Of a DNA stretch of 64,000 nt, positions 36,370-45,261 are shown piece after piece; position 1 is the stretch's first letter; every line of letters begins with the position of its first letter. The DNA lies in the NCBI RefSeq assembly GCF_000183425.1, contig NC_014759.1:1302001-1366000 (forward strand), given 5' to 3'. The DNA is from Marivirga tractuosa DSM 4126 (GTDB lineage: Bacteria > Bacteroidota > Bacteroidia > Cytophagales > Cyclobacteriaceae). The translations under genes and the position numbers were made by a program. The notes beneath the pieces were generated by a model. That model searched no databases, had not been told where the DNA came from, and worked only from the letters and a program-made list of their open reading frames with translations.

Positions 36370-37032
36370 TTAATTCAAGATCAGCCTACTGCTTTCATCT
36401 TTTTTAAATTGAATTTCGCTAGCCCCATCCAGGTATAAATAGGAATTATTAGACATAGAACCTTTGACCAATTTCATAGGCTGCGGAATAGAAACCTCTG
36501 AATCATCAATGCTAGTATTCAGGATATCAATTTCTCCTTTGAGAAAGTTGAAATAGGCTGTGTTTTGAGCAATTAAGTTAAGTTGACCAATTTTGTTGCT
36601 ATCACTCATTCTAATCCATCCGTCTTTTTGTTCAATGTCCAAACTTGCTTGTTGCAGGTTTGAAATAATGACTCCGCAATGGCTGCTACTCAAACCTCTA
36701 AAAGTGGATTTGGGAACATGAATGGTCAGATTTACTAACTGCTTTTCCTCCATTTTCATGGAGATGATATGTAGTGTGTCGCCTATCATTTCATATTCTA
36801 AATGCTGCAGCATATCGCCCTTTACACTTTTCACTTCTAGGCCGGGCATTTCCGATCCGATAATAGTAACGCGCGGGTCTAGATTTGAAAGCTTGATATA
36901 GTTTGCAGCTGTAATTTCAGCTTTTTCTGAAATACTGTTGCTACCGTCAAAGCGGTTTAAATCCCCTTTCAATCGCATTTCAGTAAATGCCACAATCATA
37001 TAAAGGAATAAAAAACTGAAAAGACCGATCAA
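36370..37032 (-). CDS. Membrane-anchored beta-helix protein (GIN-like), start probably frameshifted
   Basis: A 220-residue protein with an N-terminal anchor (LFSFLFLYMIVAFTEM) and a periplasmic part of short repeated strands (VTIIG.., VNLTIHVPKSTF, LDIEQKDGWIRM, ...IDILNTSI). It resembles the auto-transporter-like GIN/DUF2807 domain. The only start in frame is a TTG at 37032. However, an ATG at 37054, two bases after the GntR stop, reads MKLEQQNID in the frame one base off. Joining the two by a one-base shift near 37031-37037 gives a typical Lys-led signal anchor. Such proteins sit beside GntR/ABC genes in other Bacteroidota. The role is unknown. Confidence 0.7.
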   Translation of the reverse strand: MIGLFSFLFLYMIVAFTEMRLKGDLNRFDGSNSISEKAEITAANYIKLSNLDPRVTIIGSEMPGLEVKSVKGDMLQHLEYEMIGDTLHIISMKMEEKQLVNLTIHVPKSTFRGLSSSHCGVIISNLQQASLDIEQKDGWIRMSDSNKIGQLNLIAQNTAYFNFLKGEIDILNTSIDDSEVSIPQPMKLVKGSMSNNSYLYLDGASEIQFKKDESSRLILN

Positions 37033-37056
37033 TATTTTGTTGCTCTAGTTTCATAT

Positions 37057-37416
37057 CTATGAATTAATTTTTTCAATATGTTTTTTCAATTCAGTGGCGC
37101 TAATACCCAATAGCTGAGCCTGCTTCAAGAATTCAGGCAATACCTTATTAAAGAATTCTTCTCTTTTGCCTTCCAAAATAATTTTAGGGGCATTTTTATT
37201 GACGAAATAGCCAATTCCTCTTTGATTTTCTATAATATCCATAGCTTGTAGTTCACTGTAAGTTCTCATGATAGTATTTGGGTTTACCCCCATTTCAGCT
37301 GCTAACTCTCTCACTGAGGGTATTTTTTTACCTGCAGGAAATTCACCATTCACTACCTTGTCGGTAATGCTGTCCGCTATCTGCAGAAATATGCTTTTGC
37401 CGTTTTGAAATTCCAT
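37057..37416 (-). CDS. GntR family transcriptional regulator (YtrA subfamily)
   Basis: A 119-residue repressor of the short YtrA subfamily. Residues 8-75 are the winged helix: IFLQIADSITDKVVNGEFPAGKK..., then PSVRELAAEMGVNPNTIMRTYSELQ and the wing IENQRGIGYFV. The short C-terminal tail (about 45 residues) forms a dimer helix rather than a large ligand domain. YtrA-type regulators control neighbouring ABC export operons and respond to cell-wall antibiotics in Bacillus. The gene lies between the first permease and the anchored protein and would autoregulate the island. A palindrome fitting this family lies at 39047-39066, just upstream of the first gene. Confidence 0.93.
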   Translation of the reverse strand: MEFQNGKSIFLQIADSITDKVVNGEFPAGKKIPSVRELAAEMGVNPNTIMRTYSELQAMDIIENQRGIGYFVNKNAPKIILEGKREEFFNKVLPEFLKQAQLLGISATELKKHIEKINS

Positions 37417-37417
37417 T

Positions 37418-38212
37418 TTATACCTCCCTTTCTTTTAATTTTCTGTAGGCTACAAATAGGATCACCAGATTACCGATGATGGCTAAAGTGCCGAAAAATT
37501 GCATTGCCCCTTTTTCACTATGCGGCATTAGCCACATGCTCTCATTGGGTTCGTATTCCCCAAATCCCATGGGTTCGAGTAAGATATAGGTAACAGCGAC
37601 ATAAAAAATCACGATTAAGGCTACTGCAAAAAGTGTTTTAACCAAGGGTTGTTTGCTAAACATGGTCCCACCCGTAAAAGGCAAGACAAAGCCTAACATC
37701 ACCAATGCTATGATCATGGTCATAAACCAGGCTTGAAACTCTTGAATCTGATCGGGTAATTCCAAATCTGTCGCCATTCCGAAACCGATGCTTTCAAATT
37801 TTTCGGGACTGAAAAGATTGAAGAAGTAGCCCTGAAAGTGGAACGTAAGCCAAAATAGCCCTGGAAGTAGAATCACCACAATGCTTAATCTGGTGATCAA
37901 TTCAAATAAAAACTTTTCCAGCACCGAGCTGGGTAGCATCAAATAATTGATGGTGCTTTCCTTGCTTCTAAAGGCTGGGAAAGAATAACCGGTATAGAGA
38001 ATACCAAATACGGCCACGAAACCGATAATAAACCCTCTGAACATTTCCAGATCATGTGGTTCGCGGTCATTGCCCATTTGCACAATAGTAAGCAGTAGAA
38101 ATATAACTCCTACATATGCTACAGATGCAAATAACAATAGCTTTTTGTTTTGGATATAATGCTGTTTGGCCAACATTATAAACCTTTTGAGATTGAATAT
38201 ATTATTGGACAT
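37418..38212 (-). CDS. ABC transporter permease of GntR-linked operon
   Basis: A 264-residue inner-membrane protein with six predicted helices (about 23-43, 58-75, 107-128, 160-180, 193-212, 238-256). It has the layout of small ABC-2 permeases that pair with YtrB-like ATPases. Its start lies inside the upstream ATPase gene (11-base overlap), and its stop is two bases before the GntR start, so ATPase, permease and regulator form a coupled trio. No extracytoplasmic domain is present. In relatives the trio is induced by envelope-active compounds; that is knowledge of related systems, not seen here. Confidence 0.83.
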   Translation of the reverse strand: MSNNIFNLKRFIMLAKQHYIQNKKLLLFASVAYVGVIFLLLTIVQMGNDREPHDLEMFRGFIIGFVAVFGILYTGYSFPAFRSKESTINYLMLPSSVLEKFLFELITRLSIVVILLPGLFWLTFHFQGYFFNLFSPEKFESIGFGMATDLELPDQIQEFQAWFMTMIIALVMLGFVLPFTGGTMFSKQPLVKTLFAVALIVIFYVAVTYILLEPMGFGEYEPNESMWLMPHSEKGAMQFFGTLAIIGNLVILFVAYRKLKEREV

Positions 38213-39032
38213 ATTTTTTCAAGTTTTCATGGCCATTGGCTATGGCGTTAAACAATAGTTCTATATCAACATTGGAATTTCCGTTTTCCTGTGGCGTGAT
38301 GACGCGGAAACCGCCCGGCACCATTTCGCTATACAAAATATGCTCGCCTTCTGCCGAGGATACCGTGGAGAAATTCAGCTGTGAGCCAATTTCATAAAGG
38401 CCTTTTTGCATAATGAACTTGCCATTATCCAGCATTAAGACCTTATCGATTAGATTTTCTACATCTTTCACCTGATGGGTAGAAATGATAACCAACTGAT
38501 CTTCATCCAAGGAACCCGCCAATACTTTTCGGAAAATAGATTTTGAAGGAATATCCAATCCATTGGTAGGTTCATCGAGTACCAACAAGTGGCATTTGGT
38601 AGCCAATGCGAAAGAAATCAAGAATTTTTTCTTCTGCCCGTAAGAAAGCTTTTGCAAGCTTTTGGTTTCCGGTAGTTCGAAATCCTTGATCAATCGAAGA
38701 AGCAATTCCTTATCAAATCGCGGATAGAAAGCTGCATTGGCCCTAACATAGTTATTGATGGAAATAGAAGGGAGATGAAACTCCTCCGAAACGAAAAAGA
38801 CATCCTGCAAAAGGGAAGGCTGTCTCTTTGAAGGTTCGTGCCCCAAGATCGAAATATCACCCTTGTCAGGAAATAACAAACCGATCATGAGCTTGAGCAA
38901 GGTGGTTTTACCTGCTCCGTTTTTACCCAGAAGGCCGACTATGCTGCCCGTCTGCAACTCGCAATCCAGTTCATTGAAGAGCGGTTGCTGCTTTTTGGCG
39001 TAATTAAAAGTTAGATTTTTTATTGCAATCAT
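38202..39032 (-). CDS. ABC transporter ATP-binding protein, first gene of island
   Basis: A 276-residue ATPase. It starts IAIKNLTFNY, with Walker A GLLGKNGAGKTT at 33-44, a variant signature LSYGQKKKFL (Tyr in place of the first Gly), Walker B LLVLDEPTNGLD and the switch His in ISTHQVKDV. The variant signature is common in YtrB/BcrA-like ATPases. The gene begins 15 bases from the putative GntR operator and is the promoter-proximal gene of the minus-strand island. It pairs with the permease at 37418. Codon use and base composition match the neighbours, so no sign of recent transfer is seen. Confidence 0.93.
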   Translation of the reverse strand: MIAIKNLTFNYAKKQQPLFNELDCELQTGSIVGLLGKNGAGKTTLLKLMIGLLFPDKGDISILGHEPSKRQPSLLQDVFFVSEEFHLPSISINNYVRANAAFYPRFDKELLLRLIKDFELPETKSLQKLSYGQKKKFLISFALATKCHLLVLDEPTNGLDIPSKSIFRKVLAGSLDEDQLVIISTHQVKDVENLIDKVLMLDNGKFIMQKGLYEIGSQLNFSTVSSAEGEHILYSEMVPGGFRVITPQENGNSNVDIELLFNAIANGHENLKKYVQ

Positions 39033-39046
39033 TATTACTGATTTAG

Positions 39047-39066
39047 TGTACTACTTAACTAATACA
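39047..39066 (-). promoter_or_regulatory. Putative GntR (YtrA-type) operator
   Basis: TGTACTACTTAACTAATACA is a near-palindrome: 16 of 20 positions match their inverse, centred on TTAA. It lies 14 bases upstream of the first gene of the island. It resembles the TGTA...TACA palindromes bound by YtrA-type GntR repressors. Confidence 0.6.
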
Positions 39067-39119
39067 GTGCAATAGTAAAAGAATGATTTTAAATATGCAA
39101 GGGAATGGGAAAAAAAGTT

Positions 39120-39150
39120 GAGCCCCTAACCCCCAAAGGGGGGAGTTGGA
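39120..39150. repeat. C/G-rich palindrome relic
   Basis: GAGCCCCTAACCCCCAAAGGGGGGAG resembles the ends of the 21315-21495 element in outline (C run, short spacer, G run, AG). It is followed by direct repeats of GGAAGT. It lies in the divergent spacer between the island and pgi. Confidence 0.4.
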
Positions 39151-39324
39151 AGTAGGAAGTTGGAAGTGATGATGCCATTTAGGTCAGTACCGAAGGTCAG
39201 ACCGGCAACAGAAAAAAACTGAAAATTGGCAGTAGGGAGACTAGCTGCTCAATAGTGACAACAGCCTTGACCCCTATTTCTCAACAAAAATTCCACTAAG
39301 ACTATATTTTTAACGTATAGCCTT

Positions 39325-39332
39325 TAACTTTG
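39325..39332 (+). promoter_or_regulatory. Bacteroidota -7 element (TAACTTTG) of pgi
   Basis: TAACTTTG followed by CACC fits TAnnTTTG and lies 31 bases before the pgi start codon, a normal distance for a short leader. Confidence 0.6.
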
Positions 39333-39363
39333 CACCGAATTTAAGCAAAGACTTTTTTATAAA

Positions 39364-41016
39364 ATGAAATATATTTCACCTATTGAAACAAAGACTTGGA
39401 AAAAGCTGGAGAAGCATTATCAAGCTACTAAAGACATACATCTAAAAACACTTTTTGAAAACGATAAAGATAGGTTCGAAAAATTCAGTTTAAACACTGA
39501 ATCTCTTTTCATTGATTTCTCCAAAAATAAGATCAATGAAGAAACTCTTGGGTTATTATTAGAGCTTGCTGTTGAGATGGAACTACCAGAAGCCATTGAA
39601 TCCATGTTCTCAGGTGAAAAAATAAATCAAACAGAGCATCGGGCGGTCTTGCATACTGCGTTACGAAATTTCTCGGACAATCCCGTAATGGAATCAGGCC
39701 AGGATGTGATGCCTTTGGTACAAAAGGTGAGAAAGCAAATGAAAACTTTTAGCCAAAAGATTCATTCTGGTGACTGGAAAGGCTATTCAGGAAAGCAAAT
39801 CAAGCATATTGTAAATATTGGAATTGGCGGCTCGGATTTGGGACCTGTAATGGTTACTGAAGCTTTAAAACCTTTTAAAGTACAAGGAATTGAAAGCCAC
39901 TTTGTGTCCAATGTGGATGCTACTCATATAGCAGAAGTATTACAGAAAATTGATCCTGAAACGACCTTATTTCTAATTGCTTCCAAAACGTTTACTACTC
40001 AAGAAACCATGACCAATGCACATACTGCAAGAAAATGGTTTTTAGAAAATGGGGGATCTGAGGAAACCGTCAAAAAGCATTTCGCTGCATTAAGTACAAA
40101 CAAATCGGGAGTTGAATCATTTGGCATAGACCCAGCCAATATGTTTGAATTTTGGGATTGGGTAGGTGGACGTTATTCGCTGTGGTCCGCTATTGGCTTA
40201 TCCATTGCCTTAAACATTGGCTATGACAATTTTGAAGAATTGTTGAAAGGAGCTCATGAAATGGATATGCATTTCAAAAAATCTCCTCTGTCTGATAATG
40301 CTCCGGTTTTGCTAGCTTTAATTGGTGTTTTATACAATAACTTTTACAAAGCTGAAACAGAGGCTATTTTACCTTATGACCAATATCTACATCGCTTTGC
40401 TGCTTACTTTCAGCAAGGAAACATGGAAAGTAATGGGAAATCGGTTGACAGAAACGGAAAAGCGGTTACTTATCAAACAGGTCCAATTGTATGGGGCGAA
40501 CCCGGTACAAATGGCCAGCATGCGTTCTATCAGTTGATACATCAAGGCACTAAAATGATTCCTTGCGATTTTATAGCTCCTGCTGTTTCTCATAATCCAA
40601 TTGGTGACCACCATCAAAAATTACTTGCTAACTTCTTTGCCCAAACGGAAGCTTTGATGAATGGAAAAAGTGAAAAAGAAGCACGTCAGGAATTAGAACA
40701 AAAGGGTTTAAATTCTGATGAAATTGAAAAGTTATTACCTTTCAAAGTATTCAAAGGAGATAATCCCACCAATTCTATCTTAATGAAGAAAATAACGCCT
40801 AAAAGCCTAGGTAGCTTAATCGCACTTTATGAGCATAAAATTTATGTTCAAGGAATCATCTGGAACATTTTCAGTTTTGATCAATGGGGAGTGGAATTAG
40901 GAAAGCAATTGGCTGGATTAATCCTTCCTGAACTGGAGCATGATAATCCTGTAATTGGACATGATGCTTCTACCAATGGCTTGATTAATGAGTACAAGAG
41001 GTTGAGAGAGGAATAA
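39364..41016 (+). CDS. pgi: Glucose-6-phosphate isomerase
   Basis: A 550-residue cytoplasmic enzyme interconverting glucose-6-phosphate and fructose-6-phosphate in glycolysis and gluconeogenesis. Family signatures are clear: [14 protein letters not shown] (about 154-167), [13 protein letters not shown] in the phosphate site, the PGI signature [37 protein letters not shown] with the catalytic base region, and [17 protein letters not shown] near the C-terminus. The length is normal for the long bacterial type. A TAnnTTTG promoter element lies 31 bases upstream. The next gene, a flavoprotein, begins one base after its stop, so the two may be co-transcribed. Confidence 0.97.
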   Translation: MKYISPIETKTWKKLEKHYQATKDIHLKTLFENDKDRFEKFSLNTESLFIDFSKNKINEETLGLLLELAVEMELPEAIESMFSGEKINQTEHRAVLHTALRNFSDNPVMESGQDVMPLVQKVRKQMKTFSQKIHSGDWKGYSGKQIKHIVNIGIGGSDLGPVMVTEALKPFKVQGIESHFVSNVDATHIAEVLQKIDPETTLFLIASKTFTTQETMTNAHTARKWFLENGGSEETVKKHFAALSTNKSGVESFGIDPANMFEFWDWVGGRYSLWSAIGLSIALNIGYDNFEELLKGAHEMDMHFKKSPLSDNAPVLLALIGVLYNNFYKAETEAILPYDQYLHRFAAYFQQGNMESNGKSVDRNGKAVTYQTGPIVWGEPGTNGQHAFYQLIHQGTKMIPCDFIAPAVSHNPIGDHHQKLLANFFAQTEALMNGKSEKEARQELEQKGLNSDEIEKLLPFKVFKGDNPTNSILMKKITPKSLGSLIALYEHKIYVQGIIWNIFSFDQWGVELGKQLAGLILPELEHDNPVIGHDASTNGLINEYKRLREE

Positions 41017-41017
41017 A

Positions 41018-42238
41018 TTGACCAAATTCATAATCATAGGAGCTGGTGCAGCCGGTATTTTTGGGGCTATTAATATTGCTTCTAAAAATCCTGATGCAGA
41101 AGTAGTGGTTTTAGAGAAATCATCTAAACTTCTTTCCAAAGTAAAGATTTCTGGTGGTGGCAGATGTAATGTTACTAATGTTTGCCAAGAGCCAAAAGAG
41201 CTTATCAAACATTATCCCAGAGGAAATAAAAAGCTCAAAAAAGCATTTGAGCACTTTGGTACTGTCGATACTGTGAATTGGTTTGAAAACCGAGGTGTAA
41301 AACTTAAAGCGGAAGCAGATGGCAGAATGTTTCCTATCACGGATGATTCCCAAACCATTATCGACTGTCTGCTGACTGAATGTGAAAAACTTAAAGTAGA
41401 CATTAGAACAAAAGTTGCAGTAGAATCAATTGAGAAAACCGAAAAGGGATTTTTGTTAGATATTAAAGGTGCTGAAAAAATTGAATGTGATAAGATCTTA
41501 ATCGCAACTGGTGGACATAATAAATTGGAGGCTTTTCAATGGTTATCAGATTTGGGGCATAGCATTTCTGAACCTGTCCCCTCTTTATTTACTTTCAACC
41601 TTCCAAAATCAAGCGTTACAAACTTATCGGGTGTTGCTGTTCAAGATGTGGAAGTAAAAATAGCCGGCACTAAGCTATCCCACCAAGGGCCATTATTAGT
41701 TACACATTGGGGTATGAGCGGACCAGCCGTGCTCAAACTTTCTGCTTGGGGAGCCAGAATTTTGAATGAAAAAAATTACGAATACTCTGTGTTGGTAAAT
41801 TGGCTTAAATCAGCAAATGAAGAAGAAGCTCGTCAAATCCTAACTGAATTTCAAGCGGAAAACCCAAAGAAGAAACTTTTCAATAGCAATCCTTTTCAAC
41901 TACCGAAAAGATTGTGGGAATATCTATTAACCAAAAGTGAAATAGATGAAGAACTGCGCTGGAATAACTTCTCAGGAAAGAAGTTCAATAAATTAATCAA
42001 CCATCTAATAGCTGATTTATATGAGGCTTCTGGCAAAACTACTTTCAAAGAAGAATTTGTAACAGCAGGCGGAGTAAAATTAGGCGATGTGAATATGCAA
42101 ACAATGGAAAGCCGTAAATGTCCTGGACTCTTTTTCGCTGGCGAAGTGTTGGATATTGATGGTGTAACCGGTGGCTTTAATTTTCAAGCTGCCTGGACTA
42201 CGGCTTGGTTGGCATCGGAGGGGATAATCCTAAACTAA
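41018..42238 (+). CDS. HI0933-like NAD(P)/FAD-dependent oxidoreductase
   Basis: A 406-residue flavoprotein of the HI0933/BaiN family. A Rossmann nucleotide-binding motif FIIIGAGAAGIFGA occupies residues 4-17, followed by KISGGGRCNVTN (43-54), the family hallmark. The N-terminal FAD part also contains DGRMFPITDDSQTI, and the C-terminal end has the second FAD contact GLFFAGEVLDIDGVTGGFNFQ. Members are flavin oxidoreductases of poorly known substrates, cytoplasmic. The start is TTG, two bases after the pgi stop; no ATG lies upstream in frame, and coupling to pgi explains the weak start. No clear terminator follows. Confidence 0.9.
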   Translation: MTKFIIIGAGAAGIFGAINIASKNPDAEVVVLEKSSKLLSKVKISGGGRCNVTNVCQEPKELIKHYPRGNKKLKKAFEHFGTVDTVNWFENRGVKLKAEADGRMFPITDDSQTIIDCLLTECEKLKVDIRTKVAVESIEKTEKGFLLDIKGAEKIECDKILIATGGHNKLEAFQWLSDLGHSISEPVPSLFTFNLPKSSVTNLSGVAVQDVEVKIAGTKLSHQGPLLVTHWGMSGPAVLKLSAWGARILNEKNYEYSVLVNWLKSANEEEARQILTEFQAENPKKKLFNSNPFQLPKRLWEYLLTKSEIDEELRWNNFSGKKFNKLINHLIADLYEASGKTTFKEEFVTAGGVKLGDVNMQTMESRKCPGLFFAGEVLDIDGVTGGFNFQAAWTTAWLASEGIILN

Positions 42239-42424
42239 GCCTCATAGAGCCAATCTCAAGCAAAAGTTAGATGTAAAAAAAACTCGATTAAATTAATTAA
42301 CAAGGTTACAGAGGAAAATTTGTTAAAAGGTTAAAACCCAATTGAAAGATATTAAAACTTTAAGTCTGAAAAATCGATAATAAAAAGGCCAATTGATTTA
42401 ACCTTTAAAGATCAAGATATTATT

Positions 42425-42679
42425 TTGAAACCTACTGAAAATCAAAATCACCACATATTTATTTGCACGGGAAAAGACTGCAAGAAAAATGGTTGCGAGG
42501 AGCTAAAAAACGACCTGAAAAAATCACTGAAATCTAAGGGTATTAAAAACCTAAAGCTTATTAAAACCAAATGCATGGATTACTGCAAATTAGGACCTAA
42601 CATTGTGGTCACTGGAGAATTACTACATCACTGTAAATCAACGGACATTCCAGAGATTATAGAAAAAGTTAAAAATTAA
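42425..42679 (+). CDS. Small thioredoxin-fold [2Fe-2S] ferredoxin-like protein
   Basis: An 84-residue cytoplasmic protein of the thioredoxin-like [2Fe-2S] ferredoxin type. Cys14 and Cys19 (CTGKDC) form the first pair; Cys50 and Cys54 (CMDYC) form the second, as in NuoE-like or Shethna-like small ferredoxins. Cys24 is extra. The start is TTG at 42425; no ATG is in frame upstream of the first cysteine. It stands alone, 186 bases after the flavoprotein gene and 144 bases before an MFS gene. It probably carries electrons for an unidentified partner; the upstream flavoprotein is one candidate (inference). Confidence 0.78.
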   Translation: MKPTENQNHHIFICTGKDCKKNGCEELKNDLKKSLKSKGIKNLKLIKTKCMDYCKLGPNIVVTGELLHHCKSTDIPEIIEKVKN

Positions 42680-42823
42680 AACTAAGCAAGCAGATCATAA
42701 TTCTTCCCTTTAATAGAAAAATTCGGCAAAATTTAGAAACTTAGTACCTGTTACATCAGTTAGCAATGATCATTTGTATGTAGCAACATAAATTTAATCT
42801 AATACTTTCCATAAAAATCTAAC

Positions 42824-44011
42824 ATGACTAAAGCTCCATTATATACTAAAGACTTTCTCCTCCATTGCTTTAGCTATTTATTAATGGCTGTATCATTTTA
42901 TTTTTTACTTCCTACCCTACCGACCTTTGTAACCGATGTTTTAGGAGAAAATGCTGATAAGGTAGGCTACATTATTGGAATTTATGCATTATCAGCCTTA
43001 ATCGTAAGACCATTAAGTGGTTATGCTTTTGACAAATACGGAAGAAGAAAATTATTTCTCTTTGCAATGATTTGCTATGCCATTGTAATGGCCGCTTATG
43101 GTTTGGCAACTTCATTTGTCTTTTTACTATTTCTAAGATTAGTAAATGGAGGCTTTTGGGGAATAGTGACAACAGGAGGTGGAACTATTACTTCTGACCT
43201 TGTTCCGGATAGCAGAAGAGGAGAAGGTATTGGAATCTTTGGCTTGTCGATGACCTTAAGTATGGCAATTGGTCCTTTGATTGGACTGCAAATTTTGAAA
43301 GAAACGGGCAGCTATCAGTTTTTATTCATCACCTCGGGTATACTTTGTTCTTTGGCTGTTTTAATGTCATTTTTTGTCAACCATCCAAAAATCAGTAGTC
43401 GAAAAAATATATTGAGCTGGGAAAATGTATTTGAACCAAAAGTACTGAAAGTGTCGATGGTCATGCTGCTGCTAGCTTTTCCCTTTGCGGGAATCATGTC
43501 TTTCATTACGCTTTTTGCCAAAGAACTTTCTATAGAAAGTACTGGAATGTTTTTCTTGATTTACGCCATCGGTGTAAGCATCATAAGACCAACCACTGGT
43601 AAAATGATGGATAAAAAAGGCCCTGCATTTGTAATGTTGTTGAGTTTCATAGGCACGATTTCAGGTTTGGTACTTCTATCTCAAAGCACAACAGAACCGG
43701 GATTTCTAGTTGCTGCATTTGTCTTAGGTTTAGGAAATGGGATCGTAATGCCCACGCTACAGACTATGGTGATCAATATGGTAAAACCTGAAAAAAGAGG
43801 TGTTGCAACCAGTACTTTCTTCTCATCTATAGATTTAGGTATAGGAATTGGTGCTTTTTTCTTAGGAAACATCGTGGAAATTTTTTCGCTATCTCAGATG
43901 TACTTATTTTGCGCTATCGGTATGATTGTTCCAGCCCTTTTGTTTTTTGGAATAACCTTATCCGATTACAAGAAAAAATCCAAAATAAGTATAGAAACAG
44001 CCAATGTTTGA
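42824..44011 (+). CDS. MFS transporter
   Basis: A 395-residue major-facilitator transporter with 12 predicted helices in two six-helix halves, joined by a loop near residue 195 (HPKISSRKN). The conserved loop-2/3 motif is GYAFDKYGRRKLF (about 66-78), the form Gx3-D-x2-GRR seen in drug/H+ antiporters. The fifth-helix region has an abundance of glycines (NGGFWGIVTTGGG). It should export or import a small solute with protons. It overlaps the next gene, a class-V aminotransferase, by 8 bases, so the two are coupled. The pump might move a substrate or product of that enzyme, for example an amino acid (inference). Confidence 0.9.
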   Translation: MTKAPLYTKDFLLHCFSYLLMAVSFYFLLPTLPTFVTDVLGENADKVGYIIGIYALSALIVRPLSGYAFDKYGRRKLFLFAMICYAIVMAAYGLATSFVFLLFLRLVNGGFWGIVTTGGGTITSDLVPDSRRGEGIGIFGLSMTLSMAIGPLIGLQILKETGSYQFLFITSGILCSLAVLMSFFVNHPKISSRKNILSWENVFEPKVLKVSMVMLLLAFPFAGIMSFITLFAKELSIESTGMFFLIYAIGVSIIRPTTGKMMDKKGPAFVMLLSFIGTISGLVLLSQSTTEPGFLVAAFVLGLGNGIVMPTLQTMVINMVKPEKRGVATSTFFSSIDLGIGIGAFFLGNIVEIFSLSQMYLFCAIGMIVPALLFFGITLSDYKKKSKISIETANV

Positions 44012-45086
44012 ATTATTCTTTACCCCCGGTCCATCAGCTCTATATTTTACAGCTGAAGAGCACATTAAAACTGCTTTAAAAAAAGGTGTGTGCAGCACTT
44101 CTCATAGAGGACAACAATTTAAGGATATCTATAAAGAATGTCAGCAAAACTTAAGAAAGTTAATGGACATTCCGGAGGATTACCATATCTTGATTACCTC
44201 ATCGGCCAATGAAGCCTGGGAAAGAATTATTGAAAACTGCGTTGAAAAAGAAAGCTATCATGTCAGTATGGGGGCTTTCTCACAGCGTTTTGCCAAAATA
44301 GCCACGCAACTCGGCAGAACTGCACATGAATTAGTAGTAGAGGATGGAACTGTTCCAAATTTTGACGCTATTGATGTTCCTGAAAGTGCAGAAATTATTA
44401 CGCTTTGTCTGAATGAATCAGCATGTGGCACTTCCTTTCCTTTGGAAACCATCAATGCTTTGAGGGAGAAATATCCTAATAAATTAATTGCCATAGATGG
44501 GGTTTCAGGTGTTCCCGTAGTTCCTATTGATTTTAGAAATATAGATACACTTTATTTTTCTGTTCAAAAAGCTTTTGGACTTCCTGCTGGCTTAGGTATA
44601 TGGATTGTAAATAACAGATGTTTAGAAAAGGCAGAAAAAATGGCTGCAGAAGGAAATACAATTGGGTCCTATCACAGATTACCTGATATGGTGGAAAAAG
44701 CGCAAGTATTTCAAACTGCTGAAACGCCCAATATTTTAGGTATTTACACCTTAGCAAAAGTGGCTTCTGATATGCTGGAAAAAGGCATTTTAGCTATCAG
44801 AAGGGAAATTGATTATAAATCTGCCATTCTCAATCAGGTTATTGAAGCTCACCCACAACTTCATCATTTTGTAGAAAAGGAAAAGTATCGTTCCAAAACA
44901 GTAAAAGTGATTAGGTGCGATTTTGAAAGTAACTTGTTAATAGACCATCTCAAACAGAAAAAAATTCATGTTGGAACCGGGTATGGAGGCTACAAAAAAG
45001 AACAAATCAGGATTGCCAATTTCCCCACTCATTCAAAGGAACAGACTGAAATGTTAGTGGATTTGATTGAAGCTTTTAAGTTTTAG
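44004..45086 (+). CDS. Class-V (SerC-like) PLP-dependent aminotransferase
   Basis: A 360-residue cytoplasmic fold-type-I PLP enzyme. It starts FFTPGPSALY, contains CSTSHRGQQFKDI (30-42) near the phosphate pocket, the dinucleotide-like AIDGVSGVPV (163-172) with the PLP-binding Asp165, and the Schiff-base Lys189 in YFSVQKAFGLPAG. These features fit phosphoserine aminotransferase or alanine-glyoxylate aminotransferase relatives. The overlap with the MFS gene (8 bases) suggests joint function. It is not called serC because class-V enzymes with this layout have several substrates and no serA or serB lies nearby. A perfect AT palindrome follows the stop but is too weak to call as a terminator. Confidence 0.85.
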   Translation: MFELFFTPGPSALYFTAEEHIKTALKKGVCSTSHRGQQFKDIYKECQQNLRKLMDIPEDYHILITSSANEAWERIIENCVEKESYHVSMGAFSQRFAKIATQLGRTAHELVVEDGTVPNFDAIDVPESAEIITLCLNESACGTSFPLETINALREKYPNKLIAIDGVSGVPVVPIDFRNIDTLYFSVQKAFGLPAGLGIWIVNNRCLEKAEKMAAEGNTIGSYHRLPDMVEKAQVFQTAETPNILGIYTLAKVASDMLEKGILAIRREIDYKSAILNQVIEAHPQLHHFVEKEKYRSKTVKVIRCDFESNLLIDHLKQKKIHVGTGYGGYKKEQIRIANFPTHSKEQTEMLVDLIEAFKF

Positions 45087-45261
45087 GTAGATATTTTTAA
45101 TTAAAAATATTCGTTAGCAAATTCTGTTTACATCAAAAAGAAGCAATATTGGCAAGAAAAATCCTCGGATTATCCCTTAGGACACAGATTAACATAGAAT
45201 CGTGAATTTATCATAATATTTAGCTTAAAATCAGTAGTATGTATGTTGCATAGAAAAGCGT

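Noticed and set aside
45088..45111. Perfect AT palindrome after the aminotransferase gene
   Set aside because: Only A-T pairs, so too weak to be called a terminator.
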